64,000 nt of DNA from Varanus komodoensis (taxonomy: Eukaryota > Chordata > Lepidosauria > Squamata > Varanidae): positions 18,626,289 to 18,690,288 of the forward strand of contig NW_025336347.1 of assembly GCF_004798865.1 (NCBI RefSeq). Reading direction: 5' to 3'. Within the stretch, counting starts at the first letter, position 1; every line of letters begins with the position of its first letter. Shown here piece after piece: positions 1 to 11,878 of this stretch. The notes under the pieces were generated by a model. That model was given only the letters and a program-made list of their open reading frames with translations. It did no database searches and was not told the origin of the DNA. The translations under genes and the position numbers were made by a program.

Positions 1-279
1 CCCCTGCAGAGGAAGGCAGGACACACTCCAATGGAGCAAAGCTCAGGGAGCCAAGGTTCCATTTGGATGCCAGGAAGCACTTCCTGACAGTCAGGACCCT
101 GAGAGTGTGGAATGGGCTTCCACGAGAGGTCGTGGAGGCCCCATCAGTGAGGGTGTTCAAGGATAGGCTGGATGTCCACATGGTGGGCATGTCGTGAGCG
201 GAGCTGGCTGGTGCCGGAGGTCAGACTAGATGGCCCGGGAGACCCCTTCTGACTCGCTCTGTTTCAATGTTTCTCTGTA
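1..279 (+). mobile_element. CR1 LINE 3' end fragment
   Basis: The segment reads like the 3' region of a sauropsid CR1 LINE: the stretch around 85-175 (scaled-back ORF2 C-terminus with 'aatgggcttcc' and 'gaggtcgtggaggcc'), then 'ggtcagactagatggcc', then the 'cttctgactcgctctgttt' terminus. A second copy of the last 100 bases lies at 52016-52124. It starts beyond the left edge and sits in an intron of LAMB2. Confidence 0.75.
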
Positions 280-2888
280 AGCAGTTTGCTCACAAGTTCA
301 GCCTGGTACCGCACCTGTCTCCTTCCCCTTCTCTACATCTATCTCACTCCTTCATCTCTTTCTGCCTGGACTTCTGGCCTGCCACCAAGCCCCCATCATG
401 CTAGTTACGTGTACCAAGTTATTGCTTTTAACACGTCTGCCTTAACAATTGGTGAGTAGCTTGTACACACGTTGGCCTGATCATTTGCATGTATGCTTCA
501 ATTCCTTCACTAAATTACTCCTCGATTAAGCAACTGTGTCTTTAGTCTACTAATCCCATTTACCCTCATGGTGGCAAGCTGTGGAACACTTGGTGCTTGT
601 GTTGCAAAAGATCCTTTCAAGAGTCCAGATCTGAACACACCCACATCTATGTTCAAAAGTCTACTTGGTAAGAAGGAGCCAATATAAAAACTTCTTTTTA
701 GACATAAAAAGTCTGTAGTAAATATAGTAATGTTGCAGTTATACAGAACATTTTAATAGTTTTGGTAAAATATTCTGGCATATTGACAGCCATGTGTATA
801 GTGGTTAAAATACTGGATTAGGACTTGACTCAATCTTGAAGCTCCCTGGGTGATTTTGGGTAGCATTACAGTTGGCTACACATTGCTGCTCTCACATTTT
901 TTAAAGCTGACTTGCTGAAAAGATACGTTCCATGCACCCTTCAGTGTATGCATCTGCAAAGAAGAAGGCAGAATTGCCTGAATGCAAATATAGAAGAAAG
1001 TAGTGCCAGTGACTGCAGAGAAGCCAAGGTGGAGAGCCAAAGGACCTACCGCCTATGTCATTTGCTTTTAGGGTGGGAACCTAATTATGTGTGGGTCCCG
1101 TGTTGTGTCCTGGGATGTAGGGATGGATAGTCTGGCTGCTGGAGACAAGTTGCTGGCACCAAGTTCCTCTGAGCTGCAGTGTTGTCCCCCTCACCCCCAC
1201 CTGGCAAGGGTCCAGGAACAGACAGGACTCAATTTGGTATGATTCAGCATTTCCTCTGCGTGGGAGAGAAAGGAAAGCAACGGGACTCTAGGGGCACCCT
1301 CTGCACTTCTGCTCCGGGTGCCCTGGCAGGCCATGTCCTGAACAAAGAGCACACTCTGTGCAGGCTTCCTGCCCACGTACAAAGGGCATGGTGAGTTCAC
1401 CCAGCTGGGCGATAGGCTTGCCACAAGGCATTATACAGCCCTAGCATAAGGAAGGACACGCACACAGAGACACGGGTCCTGGTCACGGATGGAGTGATTT
1501 TCCTCCAGTGAAGCAGATGAGAGGTTGCCTGCTATAATTCTGGCATGACAGGGTATGTCTGTTCAGCAGGATGAGACGAGCAGACTTAATGCTAAACTCA
1601 TGTTATTAATGAATGGATGTTACAGACATAGTTGGGGCAAGAAGCCTAAAACTCTGCTCAGCCAAAGTTGGACACTTCCACTTCCAGCATGATGAAGTCT
1701 GTGCAGTGATGCTGAATCTTGAGAATCAAACTTTTCTTTTCTGAAAAAAAGCTGGATCCAACGTTTTCCTTCATCCAACAGAGGAAGACTCCTTCTGGAA
1801 GGGGAAGGGAGCTCTTGGATCCTACTTCAAGTTTCTACCTCTCACGGCTCAGGTAAAAACTATTTAAAAAGGAGTTACAGGTCCAGAAATAAGTGTGTCT
1901 GCATTTCAGTGATAAAAGAAGGGCTTCTTTACTTACATAAAGTGAAGAAATTAAAGTTGGGTCCCCTAAGAGAACTGCAGAGCTGGAAAAAATGGAAAGG
2001 TCACCTATTCCAGCTTCCTGCCCAAAGGCAAGCCAACCTGTACCAAAGATCCACCTATCCAAGAATGCAGTGTTTGCAAATTACTCCAGATGACTCCAGC
2101 ATTTAGAGTTCTCAACAACACATCTATTTTGTATCTTCTTTTATCCTGTGGCCCACACAGAAGGTATTTTACAGGCGTGGGTAGATTTCCAGGTGATTTG
2201 GCATTGATCAGTGAGCTGAGCTTCCAATTCCATTATTTAACAGTATTGGTAACAGTTAAACTTCCCTCCAAGGAAACTTTACTCCAAAGAAAGTTTGATG
2301 GGAAACATGAAGTGGGCTTTTGTGTGAACAGTTTGTGAGCTATTGGGGATGATGACAAGGGGAATTCTGAGCTGAACCCACACTCAAGCCTGTTCCTTAA
2401 TTTAAAATGCAATTCCCTGATAAGTAATCTGTCAGGGGTTGCATAGTAGCAGTGGATGGAGCTGGAGCCAAAGCCAAAGCGTGCAGGAGAGCACCCCTTT
2501 CCGCTTTCTACCACCTCTTTCTCTGCCTCTTCCTTACCACACAGCAGGCTGCAAGCAAAGAGACAGGCTGCTCTTGGCAGAAGTCTACTCTGATCTCATG
2601 AGCACTGCATTAGTAATTACACTGAGGGACAGATGAATTAGACTAAGGAATTCATCCCTCGCAGCATTAATTATCCACCCCTGGTCTAAACCATCTCCTT
2701 TTCTCCCAGGCAGGAGCCACAACAGCAACTAACAGTGCTTCAAAATGCAATTCCAGGAGACTTTACAAAGAAACAAACCAATCTCTGTTCTACAGTGGGC
2801 ATGGGGGGCAGGACTTGTACAGCTCCTTGCACACACTGCAAAAGAGAAATAATGTCAGCCTAGGAAGGATGAAACTTCAATTTCTTAC
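280..2888. other. LAMB2 intron (partial), mostly unique sequence
   Basis: This is the intron that follows the third coding exon of LAMB2 on the minus strand; the next exon is beyond the left edge. I looked for the next LN-domain exon on the minus strand and did not find it. Apart from the CR1 tail at the edge and a SINE fragment near 788-865, I recognise nothing. Short open frames here lack family resemblance. Confidence 0.6.
788..865 (+). mobile_element. CORE-SINE (MIR-like) fragment
   Basis: Contains a degraded tRNA-type A-box region ('gtatagtggttaaaatactgg') and the 'ctgggtgattttggg' core block seen in the better-preserved SINE at 22171-22423. It is short and diverged. Confidence 0.45.
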
Positions 2889-3024
2889 CATTCTCTGACT
2901 GCCACCAGGCCTTCTTGCGATAGTGTGCAAAGGCAGTGATCACATTCTCAATGCGATGGCTCTTGGGATTTGACACAGGGTCATAGGGCCGACGGGAGTC
3001 ACACGTAAAACATTTTTTCTCATC
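2889..3024 (-). CDS. LAMB2: LAMB2 coding exon 3 (LN domain)
   Basis: Acceptor TAACAG at 3025-3030 and donor G|GTAAGA at 2888. It encodes the LN segment from '[16 protein letters not shown]' through '[11 protein letters not shown]' to '[10 protein letters not shown]'. It enters in phase 0 and leaves with one base of the next codon. The two CxxC-type cysteines and the WWQSEN block are LN hallmarks. Confidence 0.93.
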
Positions 3025-6000
3025 CTGTTAAAAAGATGGAATCACCCATGTGTCTCTGATCTGTGTATATTCCACATGATGGTGATCCAGACACAAGGTG
3101 TTTGTTGTGGAATATAGCATCTTTAAAAAATATTGCTCTGCGCATACACACATGATGCATGCATGTAACATTAGCTGTTTTGGTTACAAGGGTAAGCTTT
3201 AAGCATGTCTGGTAAAAAAAACTCAGAAGCTGGCAAGCAGTAACTCCAGTTACCAGTGGGTATGTGTATGTTAGCACTCCGTAATGTTGTTATTTTTGGT
3301 TTTATTAAGCATGATATTTTTATTCAGTCCTTCCTCCGACGAGTTCAGGGTGGCACACATGGTCCCTGTCCCCAACCCTCTATTTTTGCCTCGCAATAAT
3401 CTTGGGTCAGTGAATTGGGCTGAAGAAGGTGAAGGAGTCTGACTGGCCCAATGCTACTGAGGAATCTGCAGGGCTGAGTAAGATTCTGAACTGGAATACC
3501 CTCGATCCTAGTTCTTTTCCTATAGCTAGCAAGAAGCAGAACCCCTCTTGCAAAACCAAGGAATCACCTGCATGCACTGAGCTGGCTCTCACAGCTAGAC
3601 AGCCATGGGTTAAGCAACCCATGGGTCATCAGGGACCAGTGAGAAAAAACAGCTGTCTTGCCACCAGTGCTCTAACACTTCCACTTTTTTTTCAGCTGTC
3701 AGCAACCCGTAAGTGGCTCAGGGATGTGTTGCTTAGTGTGGTGTTGGAACACAGACCATTAGGTTGTTTAGCCCCTGACCACGCCTGAGGGAGGTCTGGG
3801 TTCAGGCAACTTGCTAAGCAACCCACTGCAGAGCTGCCCACAGGAATGGCTGCAGGCAGAGTATGAGCACCTTCCCTGGTTGCTCATGACAGCCTATTTA
3901 TTTTCAAGTAACACTGAGCATGATTTATTGGCATTAAAGGGATTGAAAACAGACAAAGCAGTGTGCAGACATGAAGTATGGCATGGCGCTCATGCAACTG
4001 ATGTTGCTGTGTACGTTTAAAAATGGCAACATTCCCTGCCAGAATTCTGCACCTGGAAAAAATGTGAATCCTGCAACCTCTGTAAATCATGGCTGATGAT
4101 GATAAGAGGAAAATCTATACAAGGACACTCTCAATTCTGTCTCTACTGCAATAACAATTAGAAAATTGCATACATATTTCAATAAGGGCGTAGCCTTTTA
4201 AGGATATTGTATTCGCTGACCAGCGTGCCATTCTGCGCTTCCTCACCACCACAAACTGCAGAATACACTCAAGTCTCTGCACAGTGATGTGACCAAGGAA
4301 TTTGGTACCACGGGCTAAAGACATAATCCTACGCATGTTTACATCCACACACATGTATCCTGTAATTCCTAGCGTGGCCCAGCCAGTCCTGTTGACGTAA
4401 GGCTTGCTGGAAATTATAGGCATTTTTTTCTGTCCAAGATGATCTTATGCAGTACTCCTATAGATAGCCATGTGTATTTTGTCAGTTGTGATGTACATTT
4501 CTTTTCGCCTCACATCCACCACTATTGCAACAGCTTCTACATTCCTGATGTTACAGAAATCCCCTCCCAAAGTATTAGCCTCTGATTTAAAAAAATGCTT
4601 TGAACATGGACTGTTTTGCATATGAAGCTCAATTAAATTATTGCACATCAGGACTTGTGCTACAGGTAGACACATCACATTGCAGTGCCAGTGTCAGCTC
4701 CAGTGGGCCCTGTTGGCCAGTGCCTCATCACCTCCTGGTTTCTGGGAGGTCGTTTGGGAGGAGAGTCCTTTGCTGCAGGGCCCTGGACTTCAGCCCTGGA
4801 TGTAACACTGCTTCGGTTTGACGAGACAGAAGGGAATCCAGTTCTAAGCGTGGGATGGCGTCGCAGCTGGGGAATGCCCAGCACGACAACAAACCTCAAA
4901 TGCCTCTCCCTCCTGCTCCCTCTGAAGTCCCCACTCCCTTAAGAACACAAGAAATCAGCAAGAGCCATGCTGGACTGGACTGAGGGCCCATCTAGTCCAA
5001 CCTTTAGTTCATACAGTGGTCCACTAGCTGCCTGCAGGAAGTTTACAAGCCAGGCATGAGTGTATCAGCATCCTCCTGCCCATGTTCTCCAGCAATTGGG
5101 GTACAGAGTGCCATCCAACTACTAGTGTCTCAGATAGTCTTACAGTAAAAGCAGCATATAGTAAAATGAAGCACAACATCCAAATAGATTCCACTAAAAT
5201 AAAACCCACATTAAAACCTAATCAAAGATTAAACTAATGGGACAATAAGAGGGTTTTAGCCTGGCACCAAAAGGAGCAAGGTGTCGGTACCAGGCAAACC
5301 TTCTCCTCCATGAATTTGTCAAGTTGGTACTCATTGCTACATCTTGTGGAAATGAATCCCATACTTTCACTAGGCACTAAGTAAACCAGTGACAACCCAC
5401 TCTGTGTCGCAGTTTGGGGAAGCTATCTCATCCCCTTGACCAAGCAGGAACTTATGGGCTGAGTGCACAGCTTTTTCTTAGCAGACACTAAGACAGACTC
5501 CCATCCTGACACACTCCCACCCATCACCAGATGCTGCACCCACCTCTCATCGCTATGCAACACTCACCTGCAAGTGGCTGACAATGCAGTAGGGCTGGGG
5601 ACGTCGCAGACCACAGGTGGAGGTGGCAGAGAGGCGGTCGGCCCGGCCTACAAGCAGATCTCCCGTGGCTGGGTAGCAGCTGCCTTGGGAACAACCATGG
5701 GGGGGCTCAGGCTCTTGGCACATCACTCCCCCCAGTACTGTGGAGACAATGAAGATCAAAGAAGAAGTAGTGAGCACGGAACGAGGTACTCTGGGACAGG
5801 GCCCATTCCACTGTGGGCAGGGAACAAAGGTGCACTGAAAAATACTTCCGTTTGCTCAGAGTCAGAGTCAGAGTTCCAGAAACAGAAAGGTATGACTTGA
5901 GTTTTCAGCTGTAAAGATTACTGAAGGGTTTTTTTTTTCCTGCAGTGCAGTTCTTCAAGGGCATGTCAGCCATAAGCAAGCATATGGTAGGTGGTAGAGG

Positions 6001-9000
6001 ATTTATTCACAGAAAAAAGGATTTATTCATAGAAAAAGGAAAGACAGGAAAAAGTCTTCAGGATAATGATAAGACTTTTAATATTAGGAAGTAAATAGTG
6101 TAACAGCATCTGTGGTCATAACTGACCACCAATAATTGGGGAACTATAGGGACCTTAGATCAATACTTTCAGCTTTTATCTTTTAAATGCAAGGTTCCAT
6201 CCCTCATGAGTTACCAGTGAAATAGAAATAAAAGGCACAGACAATCCAGCCAAGGCTAAACATGTTTAAAGTCCCACTAATTTCAGTGAGAAATTGACAG
6301 TCCAATTCTGTGCATGCTTACACAGAAGTAAGCAATGCTGAGTTAACTGGAATTTACTTCCAGGTTATTGCACACAGCTTTGTCACTGAAATCAGTAGTA
6401 CTTTAATAATTGTTTGGATAATACTCAAATTAAACAACATGTTATCACTGCACTCTTACTGAGATTTGAGATTCTTCCCCCCGTCCCTCAAATTCCTGAG
6501 AAACCAGTTTATATGAAAAATATATCTGATTGATACCTTTTGTTTTTTGGACAATAGGCTTTCCTGTAAGCGCAGTTTGTGGGTACTTCCATTTGATCTG
6601 CTGCTTTGTATGCCTTATTTTTTCTTGACAATATAGGGGCAGCGGTTGGCAAATAAAATTCCCTTCTGCATTCTTGGCCTCGCTCCTTCCACTTGGCTTC
6701 CAGTCAAGTTCCTTTATTCACATAAACCTATTCCTTCCCCACTCACATACATTGCTACTTACCTATCACCACTCCACTTTTGTCCCTGTGCCAAAGAACA
6801 TTCTAATGGGTGAGGGACACCATGACACCTTATGAACCTTATGCCTTTGCAAAATAACCCCTTTTTATGCTCCTGCTGGACAGCATCAGTTTGTTTTGAG
6901 TAAAGAATCTGAGGTTTTCTGGCAGAGAAATGTTATTGCTGTTCTCCAGTTTATTTATTTTTATTATATTTGCAACTTGTGCTTACAGGTTGCTTAAAAT
7001 ACTGTTCTCCCAAAGTATAATTCAGCACTGGTTATGGGGACTCCTCCTTTATTGCTACCAGCAGCCTAGATTTGAAATACAGGTTCCCAGGTATACACAT
7101 AGCTGTATATTTCACCCTATGAGCAAATCAGTGAAGGAAGGAGACCTTCATGGGGGGGAGCTATTCCCCCCCACCAGCACTGGGGGTTGATTGAAAAACC
7201 CTGCCCAGGTTAGCTATTCTTAACCCTTGAAAACTTATTCCCATTCAGGTTTCTCCAGATTCACATCCTGTTTTGCCCCAAACTACAGGGCAAACTATAG
7301 AGAGATAATGCAAGATGTCTGAGAGTTTGGAAAATGCCCCTGCTCCAGCATAATTAAAGTGTAATTGTCTAGAAGAAGGGAGGGGAAATTGAATGGGATG
7401 GAGGAAGGGCATAATAGCAGGAGCGTAAGAGAGAGTGAGAGAAAGAGCAAATGTACTCTGATGACCAAGAAATTAGGAAGTGGGGAACTGATCGAAGAGT
7501 GTACTTCATCTAACAGCCACATACTTGGAGACATCAACACGATCCAATCTTAGAGGACTACTCTGGGGAAACCAATCCTACTGAAATGGTGACATTTATT
7601 GATTGTTAAGGAAGTTAAGGAAATATACAAGAAATCACTGACCTGAATGGAAACATATAGAAGCAACTCAGAATTTTCTAAAGACAAAGCAAAAATCCTT
7701 GGGCTGGGCCACAGTGGTAGAGCCCCCTGCATTGCATGCAGATGTGCCAGGTTCAGTCCCCAACTTCTCCAGGCAGAACTAAAAAAACTCCTGGCTGAAA
7801 ACCTGGATTGCCATTGCTGCCAATCAGTATAAGCAACACTGGGGTAGAGAGGCCCATGGTCTGACTCGGTGGCAGGCAGCCGCCTATATTCCTAGGACAT
7901 AGGCTGAACTTCCACTTCTCCCAGGGACTCTCTGGACTAATTCAGAGATGCAGTGCGGCGCAGCAGTTGGAGCAGGGGTCCCTGAGATCCGGTTCCTTGT
8001 CTCCACTCAGCCACGGCGCTCACTAGGGAACTGTGGGGCAGTTACAGACTCTCCATCCAACCTACCTCTCAAGGTTGCTTGATGTGAGGATACAATGGAG
8101 CTATGTAAGCTGCCTTGTGTTCCTCACGAGAAAAAGAGAAAAAAGTGGGATATAAATGCAATTTAATAATTCACACAATCAGATAAGCTTGTTTTGACCT
8201 GCCACACATGGGAGGCTGCCATTTCCCCAATTACCAGTCTGGACATGGATTGTCATGCCATCCAAACTGAATTGGCATGGCTTATCAGAGGGGGAAACAA
8301 TCCTCAGATAACCCCAAATAGGCCATCATGCAAGCTAGGTCACTGGGCCAGGCTGCATGATCAAGCAGCCCACTGTGACTTATTTAAGCCCTGGTGGGCT
8401 GCAGCACATTCAGGGAGCCATTCCAAATATTCAAGCTACAATTATGGTTTCCTGTAACATCTGAACCCAGCAAGGGTGGGTTGTTGGCATGATTAAGAAA
8501 CCACCCACAACACTAAAACCAGAAACCAGCTCAGGGGCTCTGGGTGGTTTGCTAGCCATGTCAACAACCCACCCTTGCTATGTTCAGAAAACCAGAAATA
8601 TTCAAAAGTTACCCAACATGCACTGCCAGACCCCCCTGCAGTAAGACAGCAAACCCTGTCACTCCATGGTCTTGAAGAAGCCACTCCGTTTGTTTTGTGT
8701 TTGAAAGGGAATCACAGTGACCCACTTCATAGAGTTACTTTGAGGACAAAACCACTACACATTCAGCAAAACAATATGCAGGCTAAAGGGCTCTATGCAG
8801 CTTGATAGCAGAGTGAGTTTTGCTATTGGAATCTGGCCACACAGTAGAACCTGGAGAGTAGGACCGGTAATGCTTGTGACCTGGCGCATTGCTGGTGTCG
8901 GGGGATCCCAGGCTCCTTTCATGCAGAGCAGGGCTCCTTTTCCTCAGGCACGGCCTCCACCTCCTGCAGAGGCACATTTCCACCTGTTTTGGTGGCTCAC

Positions 9001-11878
9001 GCAGGGGTGGGGCTGGAGGGTGACATGTCGCCGCTAGTCTCCTCTGCCCCTGTGCTCCCCTCCCTTCCACAGGGCCTGAGAGTGGAGGGAGCGGAAGCTG
9101 CCAGAAATAACCCTGCCGGGGATTGGCTCTGGATTGGCTCTGTTGTTCGGCCAGGCAGGCTGGCCCTGGGCCAACGATGTGGGGGCTGGGGGTTGAGTTG
9201 TGAAGGATGGCTGAGTTTCAGAGAGCATGTCCATCTGGGAAAGCCTGTCAAAGGAAGGCAGCAGCACAGTGCACCACACAGGGATTACAACTCAGACACC
9301 GCTGGGTCCCTCTGGATGCCCAGGCCTTCTCCCACTCCTGCGGCTGGCTGGGGAGGGTTTTGTGGCTGCGGCAGAGATGCCAAGGACCATTCCTTCCTCT
9401 GCCTGCATAATCCCTACTATTTCACTGCAGCCAGGACTGCTGCAGCAGCTGACTCCTGTAGCAGGTGTGGGATCCTTCGTTTCCCTCGTGTGCACACCCA
9501 CACACACACACACACCACCTCTGTGCACTGCCGGCTGCTCCCAGGCACCTTGCCAGCTCCCTGAGCCTCAAATCCCCTGGAGCCAGAGCTTCAAAGGGCG
9601 TCAGGGACAAAGACTGGTAGGCTTGGATGTTGGATGTGCAGCTTCCCAGCACTGAGGTTGGTTGGGAATTGGGGGTGGGGTGGGGATACACAGACCACCC
9701 TCCCATATCACTCTGGAGGCAGCAGGAGAGGGAGACAGAGAGACCCACCTTTCCAAAGTTCTGTGGAATAGACAAGGACCCTAAAAGGCAGACAGTGGAA
9801 ATCACTTACACAACATACAAACCACCACATTTCCAAAAATGCAGCTAAGACTGGACCTCTGGACCAAAGTCAGGGTTCTGGAGCCCAGGGGCTGCCCAAA
9901 TGACCAGCCAGGGAGCAGCAAAGGGTCAGGACCTCAGGTCAGAGGAAGCAAGCTCCATTTTATTTCTGTAGTCATGACAATACTATGATTTAAGTGAGTT
10001 TAAAATGAACATGTGCATGATGCCTGAGTTTTTAAACATCAGGTAGGCAAATAGTTTTGTTGTTCTTGTCCTAACTTATTAGGAAGAAGAGAAATGCTAG
10101 TTGTGTGGGTCATTACCGATGTAGTATAGTTGGATTTCTGAGGGGTCCCCAAGATAATTAAGTCCAGAGTTTAAATTTACCTTGCTTCCTTGCTATCCTC
10201 TTTTTAGTCTGAATTAAACCATCTGAATTCTAGATTCTAGAGTAACAGGCACCTCTTGGATTCATGGTCACAAAGACAGATTAGGATTCTAGCTCTACCA
10301 GTTAGCATGAATTGAAAGGGTATGAAGATATATCTTTTAATCATCCTATTTATTAAGATGATTCAATGACTGAAGCATGTCAAGTAGCTCCTATTAAATT
10401 GCTCCTGAAAACACAGCTAATATGGATCAGTTTTGCCCTTTAACATACCCCTTGTGTAGCCAAAATAAGACGTTCCATTCTTTCAATAGATGGCAAGTGA
10501 AGCAGGAGTCAATGATTATGATACTTAATCTAGTGAGTACACTTATTCCAAATAATTCGGGGTTAAATTATGTACAGAGTGTTGATAACACTTAGTTGAG
10601 AACTGAGTGAAAGGGAGGCCCTTAGATGCTAAAAATTTTGCCAAAGCCATAAGGTGATCTCTTTTACACATATTTTTATGCGCACCGACACATACGCACA
10701 CTTCATGAAGAGGCACTGGCACAGAAACCATACAATGTAATGTTAGGTGTAATCCTGTGCACAGTTACCTCAGAGAACATCGTATTATTCCTATGAGAAT
10801 TTCTGCTGCATAGTCATGCACAGGGTGGGGCTGCTTGTTTGAAGGAACTGGAGATTGGTATAACAGGCAGAAAATAAGCAGGCAAAGCTTTTCTCATCAC
10901 TGCATCTTGCTGCAAGAAGAGCAGCACCTGTTGACTTTCTGCTGTCATGCAGCTGTGGAAAGTAACACAGCACCCTGTCCATTAACAAACCCCATGGAAA
11001 CGCCAAACTGGTGGGGCATTCTAGGAAGAGGGACTTAGAATCATAGTGCTAAGTTGGGAAATCCATCCTGACGTCTCAGAGACTGACAGACACCTTAATC
11101 AATATAATCCAGATCATCATGTACTACGATGTCTTCTGGACAAATTACAAACAGTAATTTGCCCATAGAACATTACTTATTAGGCCTATTAAAATGTAAT
11201 AAACAATAACAACAACAATATACTGAGAGTGGGAGCTTAAGATACATGTCACTACAGTGGTTCTGAACCTGTTATTCAGGATCACAACTCCCAGCACCTC
11301 TGACCAGTGGCTGGGGCGTTTGGGAGCCAAAGTCCCAAACATGTGAGGGGGCTCCTGGCTGGTGAGGGATGCCGTGCCGTACACGGAGAAGCAGGGTTTC
11401 TGGGTGCAGTCGGCTCCAGCTTCACACACGATGAAGCAGAGCGCTGTGGAGACCCTGCCAAGGATCTGTGGGGAGCAGGCAGGCTATTTGTGTGAGGCAA
11501 AAAGGCTCTTTCTCCAGCTTTGGGTGCCAGCAGCAGCCCCTCACTCTGACGGTAGGGCTAGGCTGGCACTGACATATTGGGGCCTGACCCAGGGAAAAAA
11601 GGCCCCAAGTCACAAGGCGGGTACACCACACACGCCCGCACACGCAGCCCCTTCACGCACGGGGCTCACTGCGCCCCTCCTTGGTCGGAGGCTTCCCGAG
11701 CTCAGCCGCCCCGAGAACTGCTCTGCTGCCAACCTCCCGAGCGGGCGTCGGTTTTGACAAGCAGGTGCCATCCTGCCTCCGATCCTTTCGTCCCCCTCTC
11801 GCAGGGGGTGGGAACGGAAAAGGAGAGAGGTGGACTCGAGGGAGACTCACCTGCCAGCAGCAAACCCCACAGCCTCAT
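2889..11878 (-). CDS. LAMB2: LAMB2, laminin subunit beta-2 (5' part; 3 coding exons in window)
   Basis: Gene-level entry; exons 11851-11878, 5568-5737 and 2889-3024. Laminin beta-2 is a secreted chain that joins an alpha and a gamma chain to form basement-membrane laminin; its N-terminal LN domain drives polymer formation. The joined exons give a signal peptide ([16 protein letters not shown]), then the LN start with '[18 protein letters not shown]', 'STCGL', 'PYCIVSHLQ', '[16 protein letters not shown]', 'SHRIENV' and '[10 protein letters not shown]', which match vertebrate LAMB2 more closely than LAMB1. Codon phases agree (28+170 nt = 66 codons, then 136 nt). An in-frame TAA lies 9 nt before the ATG, which supports this start. 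The rest of the gene lies left of the window. A laminin beta-2-like gene lies about 15 kb upstream on the same strand. Confidence 0.93.
3300..3500 (-). mobile_element. CORE-SINE, antisense, diverged
   Basis: Read on the minus strand it ends in a tail like 'gtgccaccctgaactcgtcggagga', the counterpart of the '...ccgccctgagctccttggagga' SINE tail, and it carries the 'gggccagtcaga' core block. Divergence is high. Confidence 0.55.
3595..3830. repeat. Fold-back repeat family member ('acaaccca' type)
   Basis: Repeated and inverted copies of 'gcaacccatgggt' and 'aagcaaccca' surround a short centre. Similar wording recurs at 8461-8587, 12640-12890, 33010-33425, 45445-45760 and 50430-50720, so it is a dispersed non-coding repeat rather than a local accident. 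Confidence 0.4.
4935..5385. mobile_element. CR1/L3-like repeat interrupted by an L2 fragment
   Basis: The left part (4935-5106, 'agagccatgctggactgg', 'gcccatctagtccaacc') and right part (5306-5385, 'ctccatgaatttgtcaag') belong to one common squamate repeat that normally runs on continuously. Between them lies about 200 bases resembling the 3' part of the L2 at 20441-21075 ('ttagcctggcaccaaaagg' against 'ttacctggcgccgaaaaac'). Confidence 0.55.
5107..5305 (-). mobile_element. L2 LINE 3' fragment inserted in the CR1/L3-like repeat
   Basis: AT-rich L2 3'-UTR-like sequence followed by the C-terminal coding remnant, homologous in order to 20520-20790. It lies on the minus strand and is strongly diverged. 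Confidence 0.5.
5568..5737 (-). CDS. LAMB2: LAMB2 coding exon 2 (signal peptide end and LN start)
   Basis: Acceptor ...CTCCACAG at 5738 and donor CAG|GTGAGT at 5567. The first two bases complete a valine codon split with exon 1, giving VLGGVMC as the end of the signal peptide. Mature sequence probably starts at QEPEPPHGC, followed by '[18 protein letters not shown]' and '[18 protein letters not shown]'. The exon ends in phase 0. Confidence 0.95.
6285..6375. repeat. Short palindromic repeat (MITE-like), 'agtaagca...ttacttcc'
   Basis: Left arm 'ctgtgcatgcttacacagaagtaagca' and right arm 'aatttacttccaggttattgcaca' are imperfect inverted copies. Squamate genomes carry many such short fold-back units; a related one lies at 43436-43620. 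Confidence 0.45.
7701..7910 (+). mobile_element. tRNA-derived SINE, tRNA-Ala-like head
   Basis: The head reads 'ggccacagtggtagagccc' (A box), 'gcattgcatgcag' around a TGC-type anticodon arm, and 'ccaggttcagtcccc' (B box), as in tRNA-Ala. The body ends in 'ggcccatggtctgactcggt' and 'tatattcctaggac', a tail common in squamate SINEs. Confidence 0.65.
7945..8170 (+). mobile_element. CORE-SINE (MIR-like)
   Basis: tRNA-like head ('cagttggagcaggg', 'tccggttccttgtctcc'), core block ('ggcagttacagactctcc', 'caacctacctctcaaggtt') and tail ('gtaagctgccttgtgttcc', 'gtgggatataaatgc'). It is the same family as 22171-22423 but more diverged. Confidence 0.7.
8461..8587. repeat. Fold-back (MITE-like) element with 30-bp arms
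   Basis: Left arm 8461-8490 and right arm 8558-8587 are inverted copies matching at about 27 of 30 positions, around 'caagggtgggttgttg'. A second inner inverted pair ('aaaccaccca'/'tgggtggttt') extends the hairpin. No coding sequence lies inside. Confidence 0.7.
8880..9700. other. GC-richer block inside LAMB2 intron 1
   Basis: This block is visibly richer in G and C than its surroundings, with scattered CpG, and has a (CA)n run at about 9498-9514. Long open frames occur in several phases on both strands, as expected in GC-rich DNA, and none resembles a protein family. It could be regulatory or a second promoter for LAMB2, but nothing here proves that. Confidence 0.35.
11255..11345. repeat. 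Fragment of 'actcccagca' palindromic repeat
   Basis: 'cacaactcccagcacctctgaccagtgg' followed by 'ggctggggcgtttgggagcc' is half of a palindromic unit common in squamates; a fuller but also degraded relative is at 24363-24463, and another at 18590-18700. Confidence 0.45.

Larger units (their letters stand above)
3025..5567. other. LAMB2 intron 2
   Basis: Holds an antisense SINE (3300-3500), a fold-back-type repeat with 'gcaacccatgggt' (3595-3830), a CR1/L3-like repeat broken by an L2 tail (4935-5385), and otherwise unrecognised sequence. No coding signal is supported. Confidence 0.6.
5738..11850. other. LAMB2 intron 1
   Basis: Six kilobases between the first two coding exons. Holds a palindromic repeat (6285-6375), a tRNA-Ala-type SINE (7701-7910), a CORE-SINE (7945-8170), a fold-back element (8461-8587), a GC-richer block with a (CA)n tract (about 8880-9700), and a palindromic-repeat fragment (11255-11345). 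The stretches 5740-6280, 6380-7690 and 9850-11250 show nothing I can name. Confidence 0.6.

Noticed and set aside
5463-5900. Plus-strand open frame of 145 codons
   Set aside because: It is the antisense shadow of LAMB2 coding exon 2.
8989-9564. Open frame of about 190 codons on the plus strand in LAMB2 intron 1
   Set aside because: It lies in GC-rich DNA with overlapping open frames on both strands, includes the (CA)n tract read as His-Thr repeats, and has no family resemblance.
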